From: an uncultured Pelagibacteraceae bacterium
GTDB lineage: Bacteria > Pseudomonadota > Alphaproteobacteria > Pelagibacterales > Pelagibacteraceae
NCBI GenBank assembly: GCA_902520695.1
Contig: CABYOT010000001.1
Coordinates: forward strand, 62,001 to 126,000
Direction of reading: 5' to 3'
DNA: 64,000 nucleotides
The first letter of the stretch is position 1, and every line of letters begins with the position of its first letter. The notes beneath the pieces are model-generated. The model ran no database searches, was not told the origin of the DNA, and worked only from the letters and a program-made list of their open reading frames with translations. The translations under genes were made by a program, and so were the position numbers. Positions 1 to 8,105 of this stretch are shown piece after piece.

Positions 1-621
1 ATGGGAAGAGCTATTGTAAGAAGTCCTAAAATATTTTTATTTGATGAGCCATTATCTAATTTAGATGCAAAACTAAGAATACAAATGAGGCTTGAAATAA
101 AAAAACTTCAGCAAAAAGTTGGAGTGACAAGTATATTTGTAACTCATGACCAAGTAGAAGCTATGACCTTAGCTGATAGACTGGCAGTAATAAATAATGG
201 CCTTATTGAGCAGCTTGGAACACCGATAGAAATTTATAATAATCCTAAATCTATGTTTGTCGCAGGATTTATAGGTTCGCCACAGATGAATTTTCTTGAA
301 GGAGAATTAAAAAATAAAACTCTTACTTCAGAAGGTTTTGAAATTAATAATGTTACAAGTGATTTTAATGGACCAGTTATATTAGGAATTAGACCAGAGC
401 ATATGTCGCAAACTGATAAAGGTTTAATAAATTTATCTGTAGATCTGGTAGAACAATTAGGTTCAGATAATTTGATTTATGGAGAAATAAAAAATAAAAA
501 AGATTTTTGTTTTAGATGTCCTGGAAGTCAAATTATTAAAAAAGGAAGTAAATTATCTTTGAACATAAATGATAACAATTATTATGTTTTTGATAAATCT
601 AATGGTAATCGAGTAAATTAA
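1..621 (+). CDS. ugpC: ABC importer ATPase, UgpC type, 3' part only
   Basis: The frame is open at the left edge, so the gene starts before the window and the ATG at base 1 is an internal Met. The visible part begins just after where the ABC signature would be. It shows Walker B (IFLFDE, visible residues 11-16), the D-loop (LSNLD, 18-22) and the H-loop His49 in VTHDQ, followed by a C-terminal TOBE-like region with FIGSPQMNF. This layout is that of the MalK/UgpC family, which energises uptake of glycerol-3-phosphate and its diesters. The next gene, 2 nt downstream, is a glycerophosphodiesterase, which favours UgpC over a sugar-importer ATPase. The substrate is inferred from that context. Confidence 0.8.
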   Translation: MGRAIVRSPKIFLFDEPLSNLDAKLRIQMRLEIKKLQQKVGVTSIFVTHDQVEAMTLADRLAVINNGLIEQLGTPIEIYNNPKSMFVAGFIGSPQMNFLEGELKNKTLTSEGFEINNVTSDFNGPVILGIRPEHMSQTDKGLINLSVDLVEQLGSDNLIYGEIKNKKDFCFRCPGSQIIKKGSKLSLNINDNNYYVFDKSNGNRVN

Positions 622-623
622 TT

Positions 624-1461
624 TTGATTTTATCAAAGCCAAATTATATTAAAATTTATGGCCATAGAGGCGCTAGAGGAGATCTTCCTGAAAATACTTT
701 AGAAAGTTTTAAATATTTATTTAAAAACAATATTAATGCATACGAAACAGATATTTTGATTTCCAAAGATCTTATTCCTGTGATTACACATGACTTTAGA
801 TTAGATCCAAGTTTTACAAAAGATAATGAGGGAAATTGGATAACGGATGAAAATATAATAATATTTGACTTAAGTTACGATGAGCTTTTAAAATTTGATG
901 TTGGGTCTTTAAATAAATTATCTAGATATGGAAGAAGATTTGTTAATAAATTTAGAAATTAAATCTACACCTGACGAGGAAAATTTAACTCCAACCCCAG
1001 AGGAAATGGTAAAACTTGTTATGAAAGAAGTAAATAAATCAAATTTACAAAATAAAATAATCATTTCTTCATTTGATTGGAGAACACTGACAGAAATCAA
1101 AAATCTTTACCCTGAAATTTCAAGAGCTTATTTAAGTTTTCAACAACAGGCAGGAATTAAAATTAAAAATACAATTTACAATAGATCTCCATGGATGAGT
1201 TACTTACCTTTTTTTGAAAAATATGAATTACCAAAAATTATAAAATCACAAGGTGGAAAGGCTTTGCATCCATACCATAAAGATATTACAAAAAAACTAG
1301 TAGATATTTCTCATCAAGAAGATTTGCCAGTGAACGTTTGGACAGTTAATGAAGAGAACGATATGTTAAAAATGATTGAGTATGGTGTAGATGGTATCAT
1401 GACAGACTATCCATTAAGGCTGAAAGAACTTTGTGACAAAGAAAATATAAACTGGTTTTAG
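624..1461 (+). pseudogene. ugpQ: glycerophosphodiester phosphodiesterase, disrupted by a frameshifting internal deletion
   Basis: Two partial frames together make a GDPD-family enzyme, which hydrolyses glycerophosphodiesters to glycerol-3-phosphate for the Ugp importer. The first frame (624-962, apparent TTG start) has the family opening GHRGARG, then ENTLESF, YETDILIS and the catalytic-loop His in VITHDF, and reads through SRYGRRF. The second frame (usable from about 929) resumes with EEDLLINLEIKS, SSFDWRTL and the closing GVDGIMTDYP. The stretch normally between RYGxRFP and the FNIEIK-like strand is missing, and the frame changes at GAAGATTT near 932-939. I infer a deletion of several tens of bases. 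A sequencing or assembly error cannot be excluded, but a single-base error would not explain the missing segment. Confidence 0.75.
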
Positions 1462-1470
1462 TTTATTTTA

Positions 1471-2190
1471 ATGGATTTAAATATAGTTAATAACCAAGAG
1501 CAATTTTTAGCAGGTAAACTTAGAGGGTATACTTTAAAAGGTGCAGAAAATAAATTTGACGATAAAGGAAAACCTTTACCATTTCCAGGGTGCACAATAA
1601 TTTGTAATATTCCTCTTAATACATATTTATCTGATCAAATTATTGGTTTTCAAAAAAATTTAGAAAATTTTAATCCTGAAAAAACTTATTCCTATTTACC
1701 TCCATCTAGTTTTCATATGACATTATTTGACTGTTGTAATTTAAATACAAAAAATACTTATTATTGGCCAACAGATATAGATCTTGATTTGGATTACAAA
1801 GATATAGCTATTCAATTAAATAAAAGAATTGAAAACTATAATTTTCCAAAAGAAATCAATTTAAAACTAAAAACATTTTTTGGTGGTTACAGCATTGTTT
1901 TAGAACCCTTTTCTGAGGAGGACGAAAAAATTTTAAGAAATTGTAGAGATGAACTAAGTAATTTATTGAAAATTAAATTTGAAAATCATCAAAGATATAC
2001 TTTCCATGTTACATTAGCTTATATCTTGAGACAACTTAATGAGACTGAAATAAAAAATTTAATTAAATTTAATAAACAATTATCCTCTGATTTTAATAAA
2101 AAATTTCCAAAAATTACTTTAACAAAACCTGAAATGTGTACCTTTAAAAACATGCTGGAGTTTGAAAGTATTAATCCTTCTAGCCTGTAA
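1471..2190 (+). CDS. 2H phosphoesterase superfamily protein, DUF1868 type
   Basis: This 239-aa protein has the two His-x-Thr motifs that define 2H phosphoesterases: FHMTLF (His82, Thr84) and FHVTLAY (His179, Thr181). The opening (FLAGKLRGYT, then PFPGCTIICNIP) resembles the DUF1868 family. Members of the superfamily open cyclic phosphates on RNA ends, nucleotides or ADP-ribose derivatives; the substrate here is unknown. It starts 9 nt after the broken glycerophosphodiesterase and on the same strand, so it is probably co-transcribed with the ugp genes, which suggests a role in organic-phosphate salvage. No signal peptide is seen, so it should be cytoplasmic. Confidence 0.7.
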   Translation: MDLNIVNNQEQFLAGKLRGYTLKGAENKFDDKGKPLPFPGCTIICNIPLNTYLSDQIIGFQKNLENFNPEKTYSYLPPSSFHMTLFDCCNLNTKNTYYWPTDIDLDLDYKDIAIQLNKRIENYNFPKEINLKLKTFFGGYSIVLEPFSEEDEKILRNCRDELSNLLKIKFENHQRYTFHVTLAYILRQLNETEIKNLIKFNKQLSSDFNKKFPKITLTKPEMCTFKNMLEFESINPSSL

Positions 2191-2300
2191 TAGTTTTTAC
2201 TTATAGATATTCTTCATTATTATTTTAATCTTTAATATTCAATAAATTTTTTAAAAACTGATTTAGAAAATTGACCTTAAATCTTATAGGTTCAATTTTT

Positions 2301-2978
2301 CTACGAGATAGTTTTATCTCTTGTCCTGTTATTGAAAAGCATTTTTTTAGCCACAAATACAGCAAAAAGTGCACCGATAATTTCTGCTAATATATAAACT
2401 GGAGTATACATATAATTAATTCCAGTAAAACTTTCTGTAAATGTTCTCGCTATTGCTACAGCAGGATTTGCAAATGATGTAGATGATGTAAACCAATAAC
2501 CAGCAGTGATATAAAAAGCTACACATGAGGCCACTACCACACTTCCTTTCTTTAATGATCCAAAAATTATCAGTATCAATCCAAATGTTGCTACAATTTC
2601 AGATGTAAATATATTTATTCCGTCCCTTGATTTTGTTGATAATTCAAAAATTTGATGTTCGAAAAAGAAATTGGCAAGTGCTACACCTAACAAACAACCT
2701 AAAATTTGCGCAGATATATATGTGGGTAATAAATTTCCTTTTAATTTTTTTGTAAGAAACATTGCTAGACTTACAAATGGATTAAAATGTGCTCCTGAAA
2801 CATCACTAAAAACAGTTATTAGCACAAAAAGTCCTGCGCCAGTTGCTATAGTATTGGCTAAAAGCATAATACCTGTGTCATTTGTAAGATTTTCAGCCAT
2901 TATTCCTGAGCCAACAATAATCATTACAAGGAAACAACTACCAATAAACTCTCCAAGAAAAAACTTACTATATTTCAT
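2301..2978 (-). CDS. aquaporin / MIP family channel, probably for arsenite efflux
   Basis: A 225-aa integral membrane protein with about six hydrophobic segments and both MIP half-helix motifs: HFNPF (N66-P67-F68, a variant of NPA) and FANPAVAIAR (N171-P172-A173, with Arg178). It overlaps the end of the arsenate-reductase-like gene by 11 nt, so the two are translated from one message. In Sinorhizobium meliloti a comparable aquaporin, AqpS, lets arsenite leave after ArsC reduces arsenate. The same role is inferred here because no arsB or acr3 pump gene is visible nearby. Without that context the call would be a generic glycerol/water channel. Phe for Ala in the first motif is a notable pore change. 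Confidence 0.78.
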   Translation of the reverse strand: MKYSKFFLGEFIGSCFLVMIIVGSGIMAENLTNDTGIMLLANTIATGAGLFVLITVFSDVSGAHFNPFVSLAMFLTKKLKGNLLPTYISAQILGCLLGVALANFFFEHQIFELSTKSRDGINIFTSEIVATFGLILIIFGSLKKGSVVVASCVAFYITAGYWFTSSTSFANPAVAIARTFTESFTGINYMYTPVYILAEIIGALFAVFVAKKMLFNNRTRDKTIS

Positions 2979-3423
2979 AATTTTTTATCCAATCATTAAT
3001 TCTTGTTTCTAAATTGGAATAAGTTTTATGTATTTCTGTTGAAATCAGCTCTTCTTTATTTGGTTTATCACTCTTCTCTAACTCATTAATGATATAAACA
3101 GGATCTTCAATATCCCAATGAACTATTTTTTCAGGGGATGGCCAGACTGGACAAACTTCATTACTAGCATTGTTACATACAGTAAATACCTGATCAAAGG
3201 TTGTTTTCTCATTCAAGAATTTGTTGAAGTTTTTTGATGACAGATTTTTTGTATCAAAATTATTTTCATTTAGATACTTAATGACATATTTATTAATTAT
3301 TCCAGATGGTTTGCTACCCGCACTGTAACCAATAAATTTATTTTTATGAAATTTATTAACTACACTTTCGGCCAATATGCTTCTGTGAGAATTGCCAGTA
3401 CAAACAAATAAAAGTTTTTTCAT
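2968..3423 (-). CDS. arsC: arsenate reductase, low-molecular-weight phosphatase type
   Basis: A 151-aa cytoplasmic protein beginning LLFVCTGNSHRS, the CX5R phosphate/arsenate-binding loop (Cys8, Arg14). A second pair of cysteines, Cys83 and Cys91, lies in TVCNNASNEVCPVWP and fits the redox relay of thioredoxin-coupled ArsC enzymes. HWDIEDP (about 105-111) matches the conserved C-terminal ArsC segment. The family reduces arsenate to arsenite. It is the first gene of a two-gene operon with the aquaporin. No ArsR repressor gene is nearby, so control is unknown. Arsenate enters through phosphate transporters, which suits its place in a phosphorus-acquisition island. Confidence 0.85.
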   Translation of the reverse strand: MKKLLFVCTGNSHRSILAESVVNKFHKNKFIGYSAGSKPSGIINKYVIKYLNENNFDTKNLSSKNFNKFLNEKTTFDQVFTVCNNASNEVCPVWPSPEKIVHWDIEDPVYIINELEKSDKPNKEELISTEIHKTYSNLETRINDWIKNYEI

Positions 3424-3481
3424 TTTTAACTTTTATTACTATAAAATATTTTTTCTATACTTAATGAGTACTAAATCTAAA

Positions 3482-3499
3482 TTGTAATAAAACTGAAAC
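3482..3499 (+). promoter_or_regulatory. possible Pho box (weak)
   Basis: TTGTAATAAAACTGAAAC matches 13 of 18 positions of the textbook Pho box CTGTCATAAAWCTGTCAT and keeps the 11-bp spacing of the two heptamers. It sits 19 bp upstream of the PhnZ-like gene, in the gap shared with arsC. In a genome this AT-rich such a match could arise by chance. Confidence 0.25.
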
Positions 3500-3518
3500 A
3501 TTTTTAATTTAAAAGAAT

Positions 3519-4073
3519 ATGATGGATAATATGTCAAATATTGCCAATTTATTTAAAATTATAGAAGAAATTGGATCAGACAAACAATATGGAAATGAAA
3601 AAGTTTCACAACTAGAACATGCAATTCAATGCGCATTATTGGCAAAAAAAAATAATGAAAACCATTTTTTTATTACTGCAGCCCTATTCCATGATATTGG
3701 TCACTTAATTAATAATGACAAAGAAGCCATAAAAAAAGGAATAGATAAAAAGCATGAAAATTCAGGATCTCTTTTTCTTTCTAGATTTTTTCCAGAAGAT
3801 GTTACAATATTAATTAAAGGACATGTTCCGGCTAAAAGATATTTGGTTTATTGTGAAAAAGGTTATTATGAGTCTTTATCTATTGCTTCAAAACGAAGTT
3901 TAGATGTCCAAGGAGGAAGTTTTTCCAAAGAGGAAGCAAACGAATTTATTAAACAACCTTTTATGCAAGATGCAGTTAGATTAAGAAAATATGATGATCT
4001 TGCTAAAATTGAAAATTTAGAAATTCCAAATATAAATTATTTTTACAAACACGTAGAGAGAAGCTTTAAATAA
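3519..4073 (+). CDS. PhnZ-family HD-domain diiron oxygenase
   Basis: This 184-aa HD protein carries what I recall as the PhnZ metal and substrate residues at almost the same numbers: Tyr24 and Glu27 (QYGNEKVSQLEH), His34, His58-Asp59 and His62 (FHDIGH), His79, His102 (GHVPAKRYL) and Asp159/160 (RKYDDLAK). PhnZ uses a mixed-valent diiron centre to cleave the C-P bond of 2-amino-1-hydroxyethylphosphonate, releasing phosphate; TmpB and related enzymes do the same with other hydroxyphosphonates. PhnZ normally follows a 2-oxoglutarate hydroxylase (PhnY), and none is visible in this window. It ends 8 nt inside the convergent MFS gene. Starts at 3522 or 3531 are also possible. The exact substrate is not known. 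Confidence 0.75.
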   Translation: MMDNMSNIANLFKIIEEIGSDKQYGNEKVSQLEHAIQCALLAKKNNENHFFITAALFHDIGHLINNDKEAIKKGIDKKHENSGSLFLSRFFPEDVTILIKGHVPAKRYLVYCEKGYYESLSIASKRSLDVQGGSFSKEEANEFIKQPFMQDAVRLRKYDDLAKIENLEIPNINYFYKHVERSFK

Positions 4074-5238
4074 ACTTTTTTTTGTTTAAAAAAATTGCTG
4101 TCGAGTTACCAAATATTGCTAAAACAAAAAATACTAATATTAACAAATCATATCCTCCTACATTCCATACCAACGAACCAATCCATGGACCAGCAATACT
4201 ACCAATCATATATTGCAAAGCTAAAATACCATGAATATTGCCAAAGTTTTTTTGGCCAAAAGTATCATTTTGAACCAAAGGTTTTAAAATAGCCATACTG
4301 CCATATGCTGAACTATTAAATAAAACAAATAAAAATGCTAAGTAATGATTAATATTTATAAAGTATAAAAATATCATTCCAACTACCATCGAGTAAAAAC
4401 AAATTACAAATAATTTTAAATTTGACTTATCACCTCCATATATCATAACTAAAATTCTACCTATTACTTGTCCTGGTCCAAACAGAGATGCTGTCAATAC
4501 AGCTTGGGATAGACTCATCCCTTTTTCCTGCAACATTGGAATTACATGAGTTGTAATAGCACCAATATTAAATCCAATAACAAACAATGAAAAACTAAAT
4601 AACCAAAATCTATAATCTTTAAGTATTATTTTAAGCTTTGGATTTTGATCTGTTTTCTTTTCAATTTTTTTAAATTCTTTTATAATTATATTTTTGAAAC
4701 CAAAATAATTAGCTGGTGAACTAATCAATATATTTAATATTCCAAAAATAAATACAGTAAACCTCCAGTCATATTGTTCTATTAAATAAGTAGCAGTAGG
4801 AAATGTGTATGTGCTTGCAAATCCAGCAAATAAAGTAATTATTGCAATAGATGTTTTGGCCTTTGATTTTAAATTAATAGTAATGACACTAAAAAGCATC
4901 GTATAAAGACAGCCACCCGAGGTTGCACTGACAAGTATCCAAGCAAGTAAAAATCCACCATATGTATCTACTGATGAAAGATAAATTACACTTAGTCCTA
5001 ACAGTATAGGACTGGTCCACATCATTGGAAAACTTAGATTTCTATCTACAATCTTACCTAGAAAAGGTAAAAGTAAACTATGCACAACTAAGCCTAGAGA
5101 ATAAATAAAGGTTAAATTATTCCTTGAGATACTAAGTTCATTTTCCCAAGTTAGCAACAACGCTGAGAACAGATACATACAACTGCTGTAACAAAAGGTA
5201 ACTGATATACCTATTAAAAATGCAGACAAATATTTCAC
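4066..5238 (-). CDS. major facilitator superfamily transporter
   Basis: A 390-aa protein with about twelve hydrophobic helices and a central basic cytoplasmic loop (around residues 185-205, rich in Lys). The loop between helices 2 and 3 reads GKIVDR, the usual MFS motif position. The start codon is GTG (5238). No substrate motif is recognised; the overall look is of the MCT/OFA-like group that carries small organic acids. It converges with the PhnZ-like gene and is divergent from the small secreted protein at 5293. Its place in the phosphonate region makes an organophosphonate or breakdown product a possible cargo, but that is guesswork. Confidence 0.75.
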   Translation of the reverse strand: MKYLSAFLIGISVTFCYSSCMYLFSALLLTWENELSISRNNLTFIYSLGLVVHSLLLPFLGKIVDRNLSFPMMWTSPILLGLSVIYLSSVDTYGGFLLAWILVSATSGGCLYTMLFSVITINLKSKAKTSIAIITLFAGFASTYTFPTATYLIEQYDWRFTVFIFGILNILISSPANYFGFKNIIIKEFKKIEKKTDQNPKLKIILKDYRFWLFSFSLFVIGFNIGAITTHVIPMLQEKGMSLSQAVLTASLFGPGQVIGRILVMIYGGDKSNLKLFVICFYSMVVGMIFLYFININHYLAFLFVLFNSSAYGSMAILKPLVQNDTFGQKNFGNIHGILALQYMIGSIAGPWIGSLVWNVGGYDLLILVFFVLAIFGNSTAIFLNKKKFI

Positions 5239-5252
5239 AAATTTTTTTATTT

Positions 5253-5271
5253 CTTTAACATTTTTTTAACA
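5253..5271 (+). repeat. 11-bp-spaced direct repeat of TTTAACA upstream of the 142-aa secreted protein
   Basis: TTTAACA occurs twice with an 11-bp period (5254-5260 and 5265-5271), 22 bp before the ATG at 5293. The spacing is that of PhoB heptamers, but the bases match the Pho consensus poorly. It could be an operator or simple AT-rich redundancy. Confidence 0.25.
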
Positions 5272-5292
5272 AAAGTAAGTTAATAGATTATT

Positions 5293-5721
5293 ATGAATAA
5301 AATCTTAATCTCATTTATATTAACTTTATCCACAATTTCTATTACTCAAGCTGACAATCATGCTAAAATAACAGAGCAACAAGCCGGCAGTAGTTATTCA
5401 CAAAATACTGAGGATACATTTAAAAATGAAATAGGGAATTGTGAAGACCCTGGCGTACTTATGTTAAGAGCCACTGTTAAAAATGATATTTCAAGATCTA
5501 GTCCCGAAAAAGCATCTGAGGCAGAAGCATTAATGAAAGAGGGCATGAAATTGTGTAATGAAAACAGAGTTTTTGAGGCAAAACTAAAATTAGAAGACGC
5601 TAAAACAACTGCTAGAGCAGGATTAGTAGATGGAGAGGATCCATCTATAACTAAAGTTGTTGTTGACAATAATGAGATAACAAAGGAAGAAAAACCTTGG
5701 TGGAAATTCTGGAAAGATTGA
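5293..5721 (+). CDS. small secreted protein of unknown function
   Basis: Not recognised. The 142-aa product starts with a clear Sec signal (hydrophobic core ISFILTLSTISI, predicted cleavage after QA at residue 20). The mature part is polar and probably helical, with two cysteines (Cys50 and Cys88) that could form a disulphide in the periplasm. The tail is aromatic and basic (KPWWKFWKD). It is divergent from the MFS transporter and converges on the phnE genes, so it is not in the phn transcript. A role in phosphonate use is possible from position alone; nothing in the protein shows it. Confidence 0.6.
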   Translation: MNKILISFILTLSTISITQADNHAKITEQQAGSSYSQNTEDTFKNEIGNCEDPGVLMLRATVKNDISRSSPEKASEAEALMKEGMKLCNENRVFEAKLKLEDAKTTARAGLVDGEDPSITKVVVDNNEITKEEKPWWKFWKD

Positions 5722-5788
5722 TTTTTATCTTTTTAAATTCTTAAATTAAAATTTCTAGAAAAATTTTTGATAAAGGTATTTTTTCTAT

Positions 5789-7189
5789 TTACCTTACAAT
5801 TAATTGATCTGATCCAATTAATATTCTTCTAAGCCAAGCAGATAATCTATCCATAAATATTACTACAGCCAAAACTAATATTGCCATGTAGGCGACATTT
5901 TCAAAATCATTTCCAGTACCTAGTGCACCTAAAAATTGTAAACCAATTCCTCCTGCGCCCATTGCACCTATTATTACGGCTCCTCTAGTATTTGACTCTA
6001 AATAGTATAAGGATTGAGATACAAAAATTGGAAGTATTTGAGGAATTATACCAAATCTATGTTGTAGAAATTTGCTAGCCCCTGTAGATTTAACTCCTTC
6101 TTGTTGTTTCTTCTCAGTATTTTCAATTGCTTCAGAATATAATTTACCTAAAGTACCTGTATCAGTAAAACCAATCGCAAAAATACCAGTGAAGGGTCCT
6201 GGACCAAAAGCTCTTAAAAATATTAAACTCCAAATTAAAAAGTCTATTCCTCTTAAAGTATCAAATAATCTTCTTAACGTAAATCTTAGAGCTTTAATAG
6301 GTGTAACGTTGTATGCAGCAAGGAATGACAAGGGCAGAGCCATTACCGTAGCAAACATTGTCCCAAGTACAGCCATAACTATTGTTTCGAGCATTGCCCA
6401 CCAAACTCTACCGTGCATAAATGCTTCATTATCCTTAATCTCTGTTAAGAAAAGTTTTAAATTAGACATTTCAGGAACAACTCTTTCTTTAGAAAAAGTC
6501 AAACCTAATGCTTCGAAAAAGGTATATGGTTCTAACGGACTTGAGAAATCAAACCAAAAATATTTCCATCCGATACTGTAACGATGAATTTCAACTTTTT
6601 TTGGATATACTTGAATTCTCTCATACAAAGTTGGTCTAAATTCAACTCTATTTTCTGTGATTCTAAAACCTTTTAAATCTTCTATGACCAAATCCTCTGA
6701 ACCTACAAGGTAAGGTTTACCATTAGAATTTAATTTTATGGTAAAATCTCTCTCATATTTTGGAAAATTTACAATCTCGACTTTATCTTTGTATAATATT
6801 GCCTTACCTTTATTATTAAACTCAACTACATTGCCAACATTATCAGAATTTTTATAAAACCAATCTGGAATTGATTTATCAAGATTATCTCTTCCATAAA
6901 CACTTCTATAATTTCCTTCAAAAGCTATTTTAATATCCTCATGATTTTCCCATTTCATTGTTACATGATCTTTGTGTGCATATGTGTCTAAGACAAACAT
7001 AGCAGCATTTTGTGGTTTCCATTTTTTTGGGATATCAACAACATCTAAAGTAAAAAAACCTACTATTAAATATACTAAGACGAGAAAAAAAATTATTTGG
7101 CCTCTTAATCTACTTTTTCTAGCTTGATTGAATGTGTCAGGAAATAATTTACGAATATTTTCTCTTTGAATAGCTAAACTAGAACTCAT
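5789..7189 (-). CDS. phnE: phosphonate ABC transporter permease with large periplasmic insert
   Basis: This 466-aa permease has one N-terminal membrane helix (about 30-50), then roughly 200 polar residues predicted to lie outside, then the permease core from about residue 265. The core holds the EAA coupling loop (EAIENTEKKQQEG, then STGASKFLQHRFGIIPQ), which contacts PhnC. Single-domain PhnE proteins are about 260-290 aa, so the insert is extra; long PhnE forms of this kind also occur in other Alphaproteobacteria. The start overlaps the stop of the upstream phnE by 4 nt (ATGA), implying translational coupling. The two PhnE proteins probably form a heterodimeric pore. Confidence 0.88.
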   Translation of the reverse strand: MSSSLAIQRENIRKLFPDTFNQARKSRLRGQIIFFLVLVYLIVGFFTLDVVDIPKKWKPQNAAMFVLDTYAHKDHVTMKWENHEDIKIAFEGNYRSVYGRDNLDKSIPDWFYKNSDNVGNVVEFNNKGKAILYKDKVEIVNFPKYERDFTIKLNSNGKPYLVGSEDLVIEDLKGFRITENRVEFRPTLYERIQVYPKKVEIHRYSIGWKYFWFDFSSPLEPYTFFEALGLTFSKERVVPEMSNLKLFLTEIKDNEAFMHGRVWWAMLETIVMAVLGTMFATVMALPLSFLAAYNVTPIKALRFTLRRLFDTLRGIDFLIWSLIFLRAFGPGPFTGIFAIGFTDTGTLGKLYSEAIENTEKKQQEGVKSTGASKFLQHRFGIIPQILPIFVSQSLYYLESNTRGAVIIGAMGAGGIGLQFLGALGTGNDFENVAYMAILVLAVVIFMDRLSAWLRRILIGSDQLIVR

Positions 7190-8040
7190 TGATTTGCTCC
7201 AATTAATTTATGTCTCCAATATGCAGACAAATAATCTAATGCAATTATCGTACCAACCAGTAAGAACATACACGCTAAAACATCAGCTCCATAATTCCAT
7301 TGTATTAAAGCTGCTAACATTTCTCCAATTCCACCTGCACCAACAAAACCTAATATTGTAGATTCTCTAACATTAATTTCTAACCTCAATATTCCATAAC
7401 TTAAAAACAAAGGTAGTACCTGGGGAAGAACTGAAAATCTTATCTTCTGTGTCCAAGTTGCACCAACAGAACTTAAACCTTCAATAGGTTTTCCATCACA
7501 ATTTTCTATAGCCTCAGTAAATAATTTACCAAGTGCTCCAGCAGTGTGTATCGTAATAGCAATCACTGCTGGTAAAGATGATTTACCCATCAAATATAAA
7601 AACACCATTGCTATTATTAATGTTGGAAATGATCTTGTCACATCCATAAAAAATTTTGTAAATTGAATAACTCTTTTATTTCTTATTAAATTTCTACTAG
7701 AGAAGATTGCAAAAATAACTGCCAAAACAAATCCGATCGAAGTTGAAAATAAAGCAATATTTAAAGTAATAATTAATTCAGGAATATACTTAATAACTCT
7801 TGGCCAATATTTCCATCCCATCTCAAAAGTGTCTACAAATAAATCTCTAGGGTAGTTAAAAAAATTAGCTATACCTCTTCCAAAAGACCCTGCATTTGCT
7901 TCTAACGATACCAAGGTACCACCAAAAAAAATTAATATTAGAATTGCAATTCCAAGTAGCGAGGACCTAGTTCTCTGGTTTGTTAATTTTTTTAAATTAA
8001 CTTCAATTTGTTCTAGGTTGGCAGGTAAGGCTTTTGTCAT
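7186..8040 (-). CDS. phnE: phosphonate ABC transporter permease
   Basis: A 284-aa inner-membrane permease with about six helices and the EAA loop EAIENCDGKPIEG followed by SSVGATWTQKIRFSVLPQ. It passes phosphonate delivered by PhnD, driven by PhnC. I place the start at the ATG at 8040 (MTKALPANLEQ). A TTG at 8067 would give 9 more residues but lies inside the hairpin at 8056-8092 and adds a non-family extension. No strong Shine-Dalgarno is visible. It sits between phnD and the longer phnE in one minus-strand transcript. Confidence 0.88.
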   Translation of the reverse strand: MTKALPANLEQIEVNLKKLTNQRTRSSLLGIAILILIFFGGTLVSLEANAGSFGRGIANFFNYPRDLFVDTFEMGWKYWPRVIKYIPELIITLNIALFSTSIGFVLAVIFAIFSSRNLIRNKRVIQFTKFFMDVTRSFPTLIIAMVFLYLMGKSSLPAVIAITIHTAGALGKLFTEAIENCDGKPIEGLSSVGATWTQKIRFSVLPQVLPLFLSYGILRLEINVRESTILGFVGAGGIGEMLAALIQWNYGADVLACMFLLVGTIIALDYLSAYWRHKLIGANQ

Positions 8041-8055
8041 AATTTTTAAAAAATA

Positions 8056-8092
8056 AATCAGAGGCAAAGATTTACAGTCTTTGCCTCTGATT
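8056..8092 (-). terminator. 15-bp perfect hairpin with U-tract between phnD and phnE (attenuator)
   Basis: The arms 8078-8092 and 8056-8070 are perfectly complementary over 15 bp with a 7-nt loop (8071-8077). Read on the minus strand the stem is followed by TATTTTTT, the form of an intrinsic terminator. It begins 13 nt after the phnD stop codon and ends 15 nt before the phnE ATG. It should end a fraction of transcripts after the binding-protein gene and protect the phnCD message from 3' decay, so more PhnD than PhnE is made. Confidence 0.85.
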
Positions 8093-8105
8093 ATAGGAGG
8101 TTTAA

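Noticed and set aside
928..1461. Independent 177-aa gene starting MEEDLLINLEIK
   Set aside because: Its sequence is the C-terminal half of a glycerophosphodiesterase whose N-terminal half ends just upstream; treated as one broken gene.
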